DNA from: Crossaster papposus
Taxonomy: Eukaryota; Echinodermata; Asteroidea; Velatida; Solasteridae
DNA: 64,000 nt
Assembly (NCBI GenBank): GCA_037893245.1
Contig: JBAIAA010000700.1
Coordinates: 1 to 64,000 of the forward strand
Reading direction: 5' to 3'
Position numbers and translations under genes: made by a program. Each line of letters begins with the position of its first letter. Within the stretch, counting starts at the first letter, position 1. Positions 26,401-37,900 of the stretch are shown piece by piece. The notes below the pieces were generated by a model that ran no database searches, was not told where the DNA came from, and saw only the letters and a program-made list of their open reading frames with translations.

Positions 26401-29400
26401 CTCTTCTTTTTGTTACGAGCCACAAATCTGGCCCACGAACGGAACTGATTCAAGGTCTTCTAGCAATACGCTAATGCAATTTATTAAAAAAACTTATTTA
26501 TTGCGCCAACAGAAAATATAATGATTCTTCCAGACATTGTTTGTAAATTAAATTACTTTATCCGTCTGTAGTAATTTTGTGCTGTTCGTTACCCTAAGAG
26601 TAAGAAATCAAATTAAGTGTTTTCTGATACAAAGACATGGCAAATTAGCAATGCTGTTTGTCCTTGTTTTATTGGATTAAGAGTTTAATAAGGTTTCGCT
26701 TCATTCATTGCCAGAGTAGGTCGACTCAATGTTTGGTCTGGAGCCTTTCCCAGCAGAGAGCAATATCAATTACATTATCCATTAGGTCAAGGTCAATGCT
26801 GCCACATTTCGAGGATGAAATGTATCGCAAGGGATTACTATTATAAAAAAAAACGAAGTTACTTTGGTTAAAAGGTCAACCTAAATTGAACAAGAAAACA
26901 CGATTTACAGACTTGCATTTTCTTCATAAATCAATTCAAAATATTACTAGACAACGGCAAAGGAAAATACTTCCGTAATAGGCCGTATTTCTGCTCGAAT
27001 GAGGGCGCTAACGCCGGACGCCATTTTCTTTAGACTATCACGTTTTATATTGAAGTCGTTTTAACTAAACTCGCTTTTAATCTGAAAATTAAACATCGAC
27101 AAAATGATCTTGTCGAACTGTAGGTGTGAATTGACGTAAATAATTTTTATATTTACAAGCCGCCCAAATGTCGTAGCTACAGCACCATATTTTGTTCAGG
27201 AGTACAGCGAATTGATATATATCTCCCACGAGAAGAGAATACTCGTTGTGGATGCTGTTATTTAAATAATTGTACATTGTACATGTACTTGGGCTTTTCT
27301 GGAGTAATTTTTAATGGAAAGATAAAATTGTCTTACCAACAAAAGTTTTTTGTTGTATTGTTTATTGACAACAGATATTTGTAATAGAAAGAAAAGCAAG
27401 TTCTTGTACACAGTCACAGATGTTTATTAAATTTTCCGTTTTGTTTTTTTCTTGATCAGATTTATCAAGATGTCCAGCCCAAAGATTAACAATCTGATTC
27501 TAGTAGGAGGGATGCTGATGTACGTGTCCATCTTCTTCAACGGGCTGGATACGAGCAGGGTTCCGTTCGACTCCTACGTCTGGATGTGTAAGGTGAATGT
27601 CTAGAAAGAAGAGAAAGGTGTGGAAAAGGCGTTTGGTGTTTTGGCATTATGATTTCAAGTTGAGAATTGTTGTAGTATTTTTGTTTAGGTAAGGCTTGAA
27701 GTCTGCGTCGTACATAATTTACTGAAGGACATTTAGCAGCACGTGTGTCAGTTTTGTTTTGTTTGTTTTGTTTTGTTTGTTCTTTTGCGAAATGTATAAC
27801 GCTATAGCTTTCTAAGGATTGTCGCTGTGGGGAAGAGAGAAGCGATTGATCTATGTTACACCTTCCCCACAAGGCTATGCCTACAAGTACGTGATGCCGC
27901 ACAGCGATAAATAGTGACGAGGTCAGGGCTATTGCGCGCATTAATGTCACTTTTGGTACCGTTTTCTTATCCCGGGTGTACCAAACTATAGTTAATTTTC
28001 GAGCGTGTGCAATGTTTTTTTATTTTCAGGCCAACATGTGGTGTTTGGGCATCGGCTTTTCATTGGCTTTTGGCGCCATGTTCAGCAAAACTTGGCGAGT
28101 GCACAAGATATTCACAAGCAAAATTATGATGAAAACGGTAAATAATCACATGTATATGACATACAGGGTGTGCGAATACTTATTTCAAGAAATGAATATC
28201 GCCATCTGCTTTAGACTGGTGTTAATCATGTATTGTTGGGCTGTATGCATAAAAAAGAGAACATACTTATAGTAAAAAGTAAAAGTTTTTGCTTGTCAAG
28301 TAAAAGTAAAAGTAAAAGTAAAAGCATATGCTCGATTTGGTATGCATAACCTTTACCTTTTACTTCGTAGTAAATGCTAGTACTTGCCTAGTATTCTCTC
28401 TTATTTCCAAAGAGTGAAAATCCACTCCATTCGATTAAAAATTCACTCTATTTTATTGAAAATTCACTCCCACAGTCTGAAACTAGGGGCCAGACGTTTT
28501 AGAGTGAAATTAATTCACTCGAAAAAGATTGAAATCTAATAAAATTCCACTAAAATCTAATAAAATTCCACTGAAATCTAATCAAATTCCACTGAAATGG
28601 TACAATTTTTAAGTGTGTTTTAATCTAAATTAAGAGTGAGAACCACTCTAAAACGTCTAGTTCCTAGTTTCACTTTTTGGAATTTAGTTTGCATATGAAT
28701 TCATTAGATCATTGTGGTCAGACTATAAAATCTTTGCACAAAAGGCCATTCAAATCATATAGATGTCCTTCAGATAATTATACTTCACCAGAGCAACTCT
28801 TCTTGGCTGGTACTCCTGCTTTTTAATTGGTAACTGCATAAACTCAGCCATTTTGCATGTAGATGTTATCGACACATCTGTACAAGTATACTGCCAAGGT
28901 AGCTCTGTTTTCAAGCATCTACTAAGAACTCTCTAAATTCCAAAGAGTGAAACTAGGGACTAGACGTTTTAGAGTGGATCTCAAATTTAGATTGAAACAC
29001 ACTTAAAAATGGTACCATTCCAGTGGAATTTGATTAAATTTCAATGGAATTTGATTAGATTTCAATCTTTTTCGAGTAAATTAATTTCACTCTAAAACGT
29101 CCGGTCCCTAGTTTCAGACTGTGGGAGTGAATTTTCAATCGAATGGAGTGCATTTTCACTCTTTGGAAATAAGAGAGAAAACGCTAGTAAATACTTGGTT
29201 TAATGCATATCAATGGAAGTATTTACTACTATTTAAGTAAAAGGTTGTTGAGCAAATGCTAGTAGTAAAAGCTTCGAGTACAATCTTCTACTACATTCTA
29301 TGCAAAAACATTGAAGTAAATGCTTACATTTTCAAGTAAATAGTAAAAAGTAAATAGTCCCTTAGACTAACCCAAATATTACTGCACAAAATGTTCAGAC

Positions 29401-31960
29401 TTAACCCACAAGACAAGCCTACACATTGTCTAAGAGTGACACAAATTCCCACATGAAAGGTTTTTCTATCTGATGGTATAACCTCTTCTGTGATTGGTAT
29501 TCCTTTCGTTTTTAAACGATCAGATAATAAAAGACTACCAGCTTTACGTGATGGTGGCTGTACTAGTCCTGATCATCACTCTGGTTTTGGTTATCTGGGA
29601 GATTGTGGATCCACTACAGACGGTAGTCCGAAAAGGAGCTCGGCAGGTAATTCATAGCAATAACAATTGCCAACCTGCCAATCTGTTGATCAACCACATT
29701 CACCAGTATTCATTATCCACCTGTCAAGTAATTTTTCCACATAATTTCAACCAATCAACACATCCACTGATCAACCAGTAGTACATGTACAGTCCACCGT
29801 CTTGCTAATCGACCAGTTTTGCCCCTACCAATTACCAACCTAAACTAATCCACACGTTTGTTAACCATTCCAACCAACCTCTAAATATTGCCATCAATCC
29901 ACCAATTAAATAAACTTCTACATTCTTCCACCAAACCACTCAACCAACCACCGATTAACCAGGAGCCTTTAATTCGACGATCAGTCAGAGAATAGTGCCA
30001 CTGTGGTTCAACAGTCAAACCATGCTACAAATTAGTTGACTACATGTACAGTAGTACATGTAGCCAACTAATTTGTAGTCTACTATTCCACCAATCTGTT
30101 GATCAACACGTGCATGCTTTTGCACTTGACACAGTAAAATATGTAAAATATCTACAATGTTTGCATCCCAAACAGCAAACGGATGACCTGGATGTGGTCA
30201 TCATCCCTGTCCACGTCACCTGCGAGGCTAAGTGGCAGGTGTATTGGGTCGGGACTCTCATCTGTATCGAGGGATTGTTGCTCGTCTTCGGCGCCTTCCT
30301 GGCCTGGGAAACCAGAAAGGTGACGGTACCGGCCTTGAACGATTCCAAATACATAGGTGAGTGATTGTAAAATCATTTAAAAGCAAAACGGAATCGGAGT
30401 ATTATGTATTATGTTGAGGAGAAATGACAAAAACCCGTGAACTTGGACTTCTTTGATTCGAATCCATAATAAATAAATAAATGTCCACCTTTTGAGTAGT
30501 TAAAAAAAATAATTAAACTATGTCCTTTTTACACCAATTGTCAAGATGTATAAAATGAATTAAGTCCATTGTTCAGTGGTGAGCTACAGGTACATGGAAG
30601 GTTCGCCCGGTGTTGCGTAACAAAACAATATGAATCAACAGATTCAGTTCTTGATAGTACAGTTTAACTGTACAGTACATTCTGCTTCCTTTGGAAAACA
30701 CAATCTCTTTATATCAACTTCCAATAGGAATGAGTGTGTACAACACCGTCATCCTCTCATTCATCGTGGTTCCCGTTTCGCTCATCTTAGACGAGGTGGA
30801 TGCTCGTTACGTCATCATGTCTGTCTTCATTGTGTTCGCTACTACACTCACGCTGTGTCTCGTGTTCGTTCCAAAGGTAGAGTTTTTTTTTTCCCTTATC
30901 AATCTGATATATTTCTTTGATGTAGTAAACGGTATGCAGATGAAAACAAAGTCATGTGAAACTGAAAGACAACGATTACACAAATGTTAAAAACAAATCA
31001 TTTAAAGTGATCAAGATTTTTGTTCTGGATCCAGATCAATCTGAAAGCTTGTGGAATAATCACCGACACATAAGCTATCTAACCACTAAGTTTCCATAAT
31101 ATCTCTCCAGTAGAGTGTCTGTAAACATGCTTACAACCAGACAGACAGACAGACAGACAGACAGAAGGACAGAGACAAACAAACCGCTGGCAAAAACATA
31201 ACCTCCTTGGCAGTGGGAACAAAATTACAATCACTTCAAATAAAATTGAACTCTTATTGGCGGTAAGCTCGAAGATGGTGTTGTTTTACAGTTCTCATTC
31301 TTTCGCTGTTTTTTCTCACTGTTTTCAATTTGTTGTACTGTTCTCAGCTGAAAGTAAGAAACGACATTCACCCGAAGGGCAGCATGCTGGCGACCATGAA
31401 GAGTCGGGAGGAAGGGGAGAATGACTCTGACAAACGAATACGCCTACTAAACGAGATGATACAGAAGCTTCAAACATCGCTTGTCAAGGTAAAAAGTAGG
31501 ACTAGTAATAGGAAATTCTTATATTATATATATATGATGGTTTATTTCTATTTGAATTAAAAGCAGCCAATAGGTTGAAAACATTCACTTTTTTCAGATT
31601 AAAAACTACTCTAGAAAGATTGAAAACCACCCCAAAAGAGTCGATTTTCTTTTTAGAGTTGTCCCTCAGTTGGCTTCTCAAGAGAGTGACAAGTTACACC
31701 GTTTTATACCTATAACTATACCTTTTGTCACCCGTGTCTACATTAGTGACATAAAAGGTAGCCTACGCAAGTCATATACATTGTAGCAGTTATCTACGAT
31801 CTACTGTTATCCATGTTCTTTGTTCTTGCAGAAGGATAGCATTATAAAAGAACTGGGGACGGCCGGAGTCAGCGGCCAGAGCAAACATCACAGGGAATCG
31901 GCAGACGAGGGAATCAACACGACAGGAACGTCTCAGAAGGAAGCGGCTAGTACAAGTTAG
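17412..31960 (+). CDS. GABA-B receptor subunit 2-like class C GPCR, 18 exons
   Basis: Exons: 17412-17666, 18902-19042, 20252-20422, 20642-20743, 21469-21583, 21903-22051, 22786-22936, 24843-24940, 25446-25509, 25659-25748, 26001-26151, 27460-27592, 28030-28137, 29524-29646, 30176-30356, 30728-30876, 31348-31488, 31832-31960. Joined, they give 816 codons plus TAG with every phase matching. The protein has a signal peptide (1-32), a Venus-flytrap domain (about 36-450, with paired Cys86 and Cys114), seven membrane helices (465-490, 505-525, 543-564, 583-604, 637-664, 678-698, 706-727), the extracellular Cys539-Cys633 pair, the class motif FVPK (724-727) and a short coiled coil (about 755-785). 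MSSPKINNLILVGGML and ALNDSKYIGMSVYN point to the subunit 2 branch, which in vertebrates carries G-protein coupling and forms a coiled-coil heterodimer. The C-tail is shorter than in vertebrate subunit 2 and has no RSRR retention motif. Exon 3 uses a GC donor. The ATG is the first in frame after a TAA at 17346. Ligand binding cannot be deduced. Confidence 0.93.
17710..17835. repeat. Dispersed repeat, shared with myosin intron 1
   Basis: The segment with CTACAAAATACTACTTGAGT, CTCTTACTACACTGGCC and GTGTACTGTACC recurs at 47935-48050. Both copies sit shortly after exon 1 of their genes. Short, with no ORF. Confidence 0.7.
19138..20110. repeat. 21 bp minisatellite in receptor intron 2
   Basis: About 34 near-perfect copies of GATAGTTCGTCAACATGACAG (19260-19965) with decayed copies on both sides. 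Because 21 is a multiple of 3 and the unit lacks stops in two frames, it creates long open frames on both strands (repeating RQHDRIV on + and MLTNYPV on -). These are repeat artefacts, not genes. A larger pattern using CTCAACCTGACAAGATAG units recurs from 19690 on. Confidence 0.95.
21836..21902. repeat. SINE/LINE-like tail that supplies a splice acceptor
   Basis: TTATATAGCGCACTTATCT, CTCAAGGCGCTC and a terminal ATTATTATT run resemble, in inverted form, the 3' end of the element at 41995-42300 (CTTGAGCACTCC, GGCGCTATATAAGT, ATTATTATT). Its last bases, TTATTATTACAG, are the acceptor of receptor exon 6. Confidence 0.45.
22065..22300. repeat. MITE family A, copy 3, in receptor intron 6
   Basis: Begins GGGACCAATTTCACGGAGCT, only 13 bp after the donor of exon 6 (22052), and ends AGCTTCAGGAAATTGGCCC. 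The interior has GCTTAGCATAAACATTCTTC and CTTTGTTGTGCTAAGC as in the other copies. Confidence 0.85.
24562..24795. repeat. Hairpin element in receptor intron 7
   Basis: The ends AGGGTTGTAGTCGAGTCC and GGACTCGACTACATCCCT are inverted copies. The arms contain repeats of AAGTCCTTTCACAAGTCC and GGACTTGCAGGGACTT. No ORF. Confidence 0.75.
24990..25275. repeat. Tandem repeat, ~38 bp unit, ~7 copies
   Basis: Units of the form ACTCGCTGCTATCTTCAGTA followed by GACAGCACTGTGGATAGA, with a few single-base variants and small indels. The array begins about 50 bp after exon 8. Confidence 0.85.
28350..29240. repeat. Large foldback element in receptor intron 13
   Basis: Left arm about 28350-28690 and right arm 28932-29240 are inverted copies over roughly 300 bp. 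Shared segments include TCTCTTATTTCCAAAGAGTG, CCACAGTCTGAAACTAGG, CCAGACGTTTTAGAGTG and AAAGATTGAAATCTAAT. A run of AAGTA/AAAAGT repeats (28283-28330) precedes it and AGTAAA-rich sequence follows. The ~240 bp spacer holds nothing recognisable. Confidence 0.85.
30025..30078. repeat. Palindrome
   Basis: CTACAAATTAGTTG and TACATGTA on the left pair with TACATGTA and CAACTAATTTGTAG on the right around a CAGTAG loop, with one mismatch. It is in the intron before receptor exon 15. Confidence 0.8.
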
Positions 31961-32530
31961 CTTGGATTTACAATGTAAACAAAACCACCCGAACCTGGGA
32001 ATGCTGACAAGACTCGACAAACCGCGACAGACAAACAGACAGACAGACAGACATAAAGACTGACAAACATGACGACGAAAAACTCAGGTCTTTACAGACT
32101 AATTCGGCAACGGCCATTTTCTGCGGTGCCACCAGATGTCGTGCAATGTCGTTCTCAGGTAGTAAACGCATGTACTCCACACTCTTTTGACCAAGAGGGT
32201 TTACCAAAATGCAAACCCTCTTCTTATGTTCTTTAAGTTAATTGTGCAACCTCAATAATGACTTGTTGAATTGGTGAATTCTTGTATAAAAGAAGGGAGG
32301 GGGGATTAAAACAAGACATCTTTTGGTCTGTTTAACCTCCACTTGTTATAACATTCATCGGGAAGTAATACATGTACATAATTATATTAGCTATCGTATT
32401 TTTGGTATCTAATTAATTGGTAACCTTGTTAATTTATTGTTTTTGCTTAACAAGAACAGTTTCACCAACAAGTATTATACAAATAATGTAACAAATAATG
32501 AAAAGTATTTTTGTTCTTTGTTTATTCTCG

Positions 32531-33512
32531 TTTTATATTGAGGTTGATATCTAAGTGTTAGGAGTATATGCCCTCCAGATATCTACAATGAATTTGGGAT
32601 GGATCCGTTAGCTAGCCGGCCGTCTAGCATTCCATCTTTTATTTTGGCCCCATCTCAAAAGTACCATAACATTACTTCATATCTTAAAACCCCTCTTATA
32701 ATATTATAAATATTTTATATTGAGGTTGATATTTAAGTGTTAGGAGTATATGCCCTCCAGAAATATATAACGTTTCGGCCTAATCGTGCAATGTGGGATG
32801 GATCTGTTAGCTAGCCGGCCGTCTAGCATTCAATCTTTTTTTTTGGCCCCATCTCAAAAGTACCATAACATTACTTCATATCTTAAAACCCCTCTTATAA
32901 TATTATAAATATTTTATATTGAGGTTGATATTTAAGTGTTAGGAGTATATGCCCTCCAGAAATATATAACGTTTCGGCCTAATCGTGCAATGTGGGATGG
33001 ATCTGTTAGCTAGCCGGCCGTCTAGCGTTCCATCTTTTATTTTGGCCCCATCTCAAAAGTACCATAACATTACTTCATAATCTTACAACCCCTCTTATAA
33101 TCTTATAAATATTTTATATTGAGGTTGATATTTAAGTGTTAGGAGTATATGCCCTCCAGATATCTACAATGTTTTGGCCCGTGTTCGGCCTAATCATGCA
33201 ATGTGGGATGGATCTGTTAGCTAGCCGGCCGTCTAGCGTTCCATTTTTTATTTTGGCCCCATCTCAAAAGTACCATAACATTACTTCATATCTTAAAACC
33301 CCTCTTATAATCTTATAAATATTTTATATTGAGGTTGATATTTAAGTGTTAAGAGTATTATATGCCCTCCAGAAATATATAACGTTTCGGCCTAATCGTG
33401 CAATTTGGGATGGATCTGTTAGCTAGCCGGCCGTCTAGCGTTCCATCTTTTATTTTGGCCCCATCTCAAAAGTACCATAACATTACTTCATAGCTTACAA
33501 CCCCCTCTATAT
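32531..33512. repeat. Tandem array, ~182-210 bp unit, five copies
   Basis: Units start TTTTATATTGAGGTTGATAT at 32531, 32713, 32912, 33112 and 33322. Each contains GTTAGCTAGCCGGCCGTCTA, TTTTGGCCCCATCTCAAAAG and ACCATAACATTACTTCATA. Copies differ by small indels around ATATATAACGTTTCGGCCTA. Confidence 0.95.
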
Positions 33513-33619
33513 ATCCGCCTTAGTTGTATCATTTTTAAGAGGATTGATAATTTTTGAAATTTAGTCAATTGACATGAATACAAATATAATTGCTATCAAG
33601 TGGGAAAAAAACAGATGAA

Positions 33620-34080
33620 AAGAATGTAGTATCCTGACGCAACTACTTCGTTTGTGTACAAAGTTTATGGAGAGTAATTTTCAAACAAAATTGGAAATGT
33701 TTCTCAGTCCCAGATTCATGTCTTTTCCACAATTTTGCAATGACTGACCTTTATCGAGATGATATATGTAGCCAGCTCCACATTTTTTGAGTTATATACT
33801 TGCAATGTAAGCTTTTATTTCGTATATAATAGAGCTCCATAGCCTCTCCCGTTCTAGAGATATGACGTGTTTACATATTGATTACTTCCTTGGAGTTCAA
33901 ATTACACAACTAAGAAAACAGGCTTTGAAATAGCTGGCTCTGTTGTATAACAGAATGTTGCACACAAAATGGTATTTTTTCCACTTTATTCATCAAAATC
34001 ACATTTTGAAGGAATGTTTACCCATTCAAATGAAGAACAAAAGTGGCGTTAGGTTGCAACATTCTTTCCAACTAGACACA
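33620..34080. repeat. Dispersed repeat family C, copy 1
   Basis: Begins at CCTGACGCAACTACTTCG, contains TTTGTGTACAAAGTTTATGG and CAGATTCATGTCTTTT, and ends near GTGGCGTTAGGTTGCAACAT. Partial copies lie at 38815-38985 and, inverted, near 41635-41695. Terminal inverted repeats are weak. Confidence 0.6.
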
Positions 34081-34664
34081 TTAGATAAAATAACAATGTA
34101 ACTTGTCATCAACATCAACAAACCTTTTAGAGCCCCAGGGTCAAACATCAATCATCCTTCTTTGACGTTTGTTGGGATTTGTGGGCTTTTCTTTTGGTTG
34201 ATTTTATCAGACACTGGTTCACGACGGGGAAGATCCTCACACAAACCTCAACACACTTCTGCAAACACTGCCCAAACAGACGAAAACAAATTTCTATGTA
34301 TTTTTGTATCAGTTTTCTGCACGATTCTATTTTGATGATGGAATTTATTCCTTACTGCACCAGATTATACACACGACTGCGCGCAGCTGCACTGCACAAT
34401 AGACCAGAGTGTGCAATGTTTGCAATGACTGACCTTGCATTGTTTGAGATAATATATGATGAACAAAGTGGCGTCGGGATGCAATGATCTTTCCTTTTCT
34501 ATACATTATCAGTTCGTTTGGGTACTAATCACGTTACTTGTATTTAAACATCAATTGTAACAAGTCTAAATTATTACACTAAACAAGTTAATAAAATAAA
34601 CAGATGACCACAGTTTTAAAAAATATCTGCAGGTGTACACAAATATTATTTTATATTTTAAACT

Positions 34665-34990
34665 AAGGTAGGATACACCATTTTTACAAAAATGTTTACT
34701 ACCGAACTATTAATAAATATCTTACTTAATTGAAAGTAAAAAACGATTCTACGCATCCAACAAAATGATTGCGCAAGATATCCTGTAATTGTTACAAAAA
34801 ATTGAATTTTATTTTTAAAAAACGCCCGTTGAAAACGAACGCATTTTTCCAGGGTTTTTTCTCGGCATCCATGATTGTTTTAATTCGGACATGTCAACTG
34901 AACGATATTTACTATAAAATACACCCCCGCCCACCAAATCCACCCATTCCTGATAATTCAAACAATTACCAATGGTGTATCCTACCTTCA
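34665..34990. mobile_element. MITE whose right end seeds the 54 bp array
   Basis: Left end AAGGTAGGATACACCATT and right end AATGGTGTATCCTACCTT form terminal inverted repeats of ~18 bp around ~320 bp without an ORF. The last ~55 bp of the right side (CCACCCATTCCTGATAATTC to TGTATCCTACC) equals the unit of the tandem array at 35378-36180. Confidence 0.7.
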
Positions 34991-34999
34991 AGAAAATAT

Positions 35000-37900
35000 T
35001 TATTGAAATTTGACGGACGTTGGCTTCACTGACTTTACCTTTGTGGCAACTTCAGGTTCTACCTCCCCGGTCTGCTGAATGGCTGATAACTGATTGAGCG
35101 AGGGTAAGTAAGCCACAGTCACTGAGCCATGATTGCTGGCTTCCTCGTCCACCGATCGACTATAAAACTCCTCCGTGATGGTGGGATCCAGCACAGATGT
35201 AGTCTCACCTGCCTGACGCTAAAAAAAGGAAAGAATTTCATACCCGGACATCAATTGCATGTAAAGGAGGTCCCAAATTTTACCACAAAAGATGTAAAAA
35301 AAAAAATTAAATTGCAGAACATCATTTAGGAATACAAAAAACTAACTAAACTAACTCTGAACAAAAATCTGGCCATTCTTGACAATTCAAGCCTTTACCA
35401 ATGGTGTATCTTACCTTTACATCCACCTATTCCTGATAATTCAAGCAATTACCAATAGTGTATCCTACCTTTACATCCACCCATTCCTGATAATTCAAGC
35501 AATTGCCAATGGTGTATCCTACCTTTACATCCACCCTTTCCTGATAATTCAAGCAATTGCCGATGGTGTATCCTATCTTTACATCCACCTATTCCTGATA
35601 ATTCAAGCAATTACCAATGGTGTATCCTGCCTTTACATCCACTTATTCCTGGTAATTCAAGCAATTGCCAATGGTGTATCCTACCTTTACATCCACCCTT
35701 TCCTGATAATTCAAGCAATTACCAATGGTGTATCCTACCTTTACATCCACCCATTCCTGATAATTCAAGCAATTAACAATGGTGTATCCTACCTTTACAT
35801 CCACCCATTCCTGATAATTCAAGCAATTGCCAATGGTGTATCCTACCTTTACATCCACCCTTTCCTGATAATTCAAGCAATTGCCGATGGTGTATCCTAT
35901 CTTTACATCCACCTATTCCTGATAATTCAAGCAATTACCAATGGTGTATCCTGCCTTTACATCCACTTATTCCTGGTAATTCAAGCAATTGCCAATGGTG
36001 TATCCTACCTTTACATCCACCCTTTCCTGATAATTCAAGCAATTACCAATGGTGTACCGGTATCCTACCTTTACACACACCCATTCCTGATAATTCAAGC
36101 AATTGCCAATGGTGTATCCTACCTTTACATCCATCCATTCCTGATAATTCAAGTCATTGCCAATGGTGTATCCTACCTTTAAAGGGGGGAAGCTGAATAG
36201 AAATATGTAAAACTCACCAACGAGCATCCGATGACAACATCGTACATTTCAATTCCTGCATCGGCAACAGCAACGGAGGCACATGTCAGAGCAGCCGCGA
36301 GAACTACAGTCCAAAAACAAAACAGAGTTTAACCCTAACCCTGTTGAATTCTGCGAGGTTCAGGGCAGAAAGGCATAAGACTTGTAAAAATGTTGGAGCT
36401 TGGCGGAATGCGCAGGCATTTTATTCATGGGTGTCACGGCACAGTTCCTGGTCAACTGTAAGTGTATGTACATGTACATCCTGTGTGTCCCCACTCAAGT
36501 ACATAATACCACTGGCCAGTCATCACTGCACTGATACTGAACAATGTATTGACCCATCTGTACCAAGTCAGTCAAACTTCAACTGTTAGAGTGTGGCAGG
36601 TTTAGTACTGTTAGGTTCGGTACAGTTTACCAATAATTACTGAACCTTTGTAAGCTGTTGATGTTTGTTAGGTTTGGTATGCTTTCTAGTGCAAGAGCCT
36701 AGGGGGTTAATAATCAATACGTTTCAGACAAATAATCCGAAAGAGTTATGTTTTCATAAGTATTTGGAAAAAAATGGTCAAAAATTTCGAAAAAAATTAC
36801 AGTTTATCCAAATTTGTCTGTAAAAAATTGTGAATTAACAAACTACACATACCACTTCCATCATTCTGAAGCACAGTCACAAAAACATCTAGCTGCGACT
36901 TCGGAAACTTGTACTAAAAAATAAAAAAATGAGGACAATTACAAGTGGGTTGTAAAACCCAACTCATCCCATCAAAATATAATTTGTGACCTGCTCCCAT
37001 GAAAACGGTGTAAAGTCGCGCTATGCTATATTGAGTTATGATTGAAAATAGCCGATTTGACAGTGGGGAATCGTTTTGGAGGTTTTGGCACGATACAATT
37101 ACCACATATGTTTTCTTTCGAACTACCAAGTATTTTTTGCAAAAGATTAGCAGAAAAAATCTAAATTTAATTTTATTGAGCGTACCTAAGTAGCAAATTT
37201 AATTCTTAACTATTCTTAATTTGATGTGCTCAATATTATATATTTTTTAAATACCCTACCCAATAAATTATATATCATTTTAAAGCTAAGAATTCAAGGA
37301 ATCTGGAAATACCAATATCTCAAAATATCAAAATGTCAAGTTTTGACTTGATTATTCCCGACCTAATTATCCCAGACTGAAAAAAGCGAAACTAATTTCC
37401 CTGATTTTCCGGATGTAATTAGGGGGAACCATGACTACAACTCGGTTCTGAACTCCCCCTGTTCACCTACCAAGCAGATAGCGGGCTGCAGCGCCTGGGC
37501 AATCACAAGCCCCATCTGTTTCTCCTCGCTATCGGCCTGATGCTGCCGTCTCTCTGGACACGAGAACGTCGCGTACTTGAAATCGCAGCGCAGCGACCCC
37601 TGCATGCTGAACCCTTCGCGGCGCTGCACCTCGTGGGGACCGTACACGGCGCAGATGACCTTGGTGTTGGACGCCTCTATGTAGGCGGAGCCTCGGGCCT
37701 GGCTCACGACGCCAGCCTTAAGAACTGCATGGCAATGTAAACAAAAGGTCCAATTAGGCCAAATAAAAAAATAAAACATGTTTAGCGTCACCGCCCGCTT
37801 TCTTTTGGGGGGCCGCCTCCTTTTTTCTTTTCTTTTTAAAAAAACAAAATGATAAATTTGACCATTTTTTATTTATTTTTTAAGATAATAAAATTTTAAG

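Larger units (their letters stand above)
31961..34999. other. Intergenic region between the receptor and exosome genes
   Basis: Convergent gene ends. It contains a (GACA)n tract at about 32027-32053, a five-copy tandem array (32531-33512), a dispersed repeat (33620-34080) and a MITE (34665-34990). No AATAAA was seen in the first 500 bp after the receptor stop, so its polyadenylation site is not placed. Nothing recognisable in 34090-34660. Confidence 0.6.

Noticed and set aside
27537-27950. 137-codon minus-strand ORF
   Set aside because: It overlaps receptor exon 12 and the following intron on the other strand and shows no family resemblance.
35379-36182. 267-codon frame with repeating [13 protein letters not shown]
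   Set aside because: Produced by the 54 bp minisatellite, whose unit length is a multiple of three; it lies in an intron of the minus-strand EXOSC6 gene.
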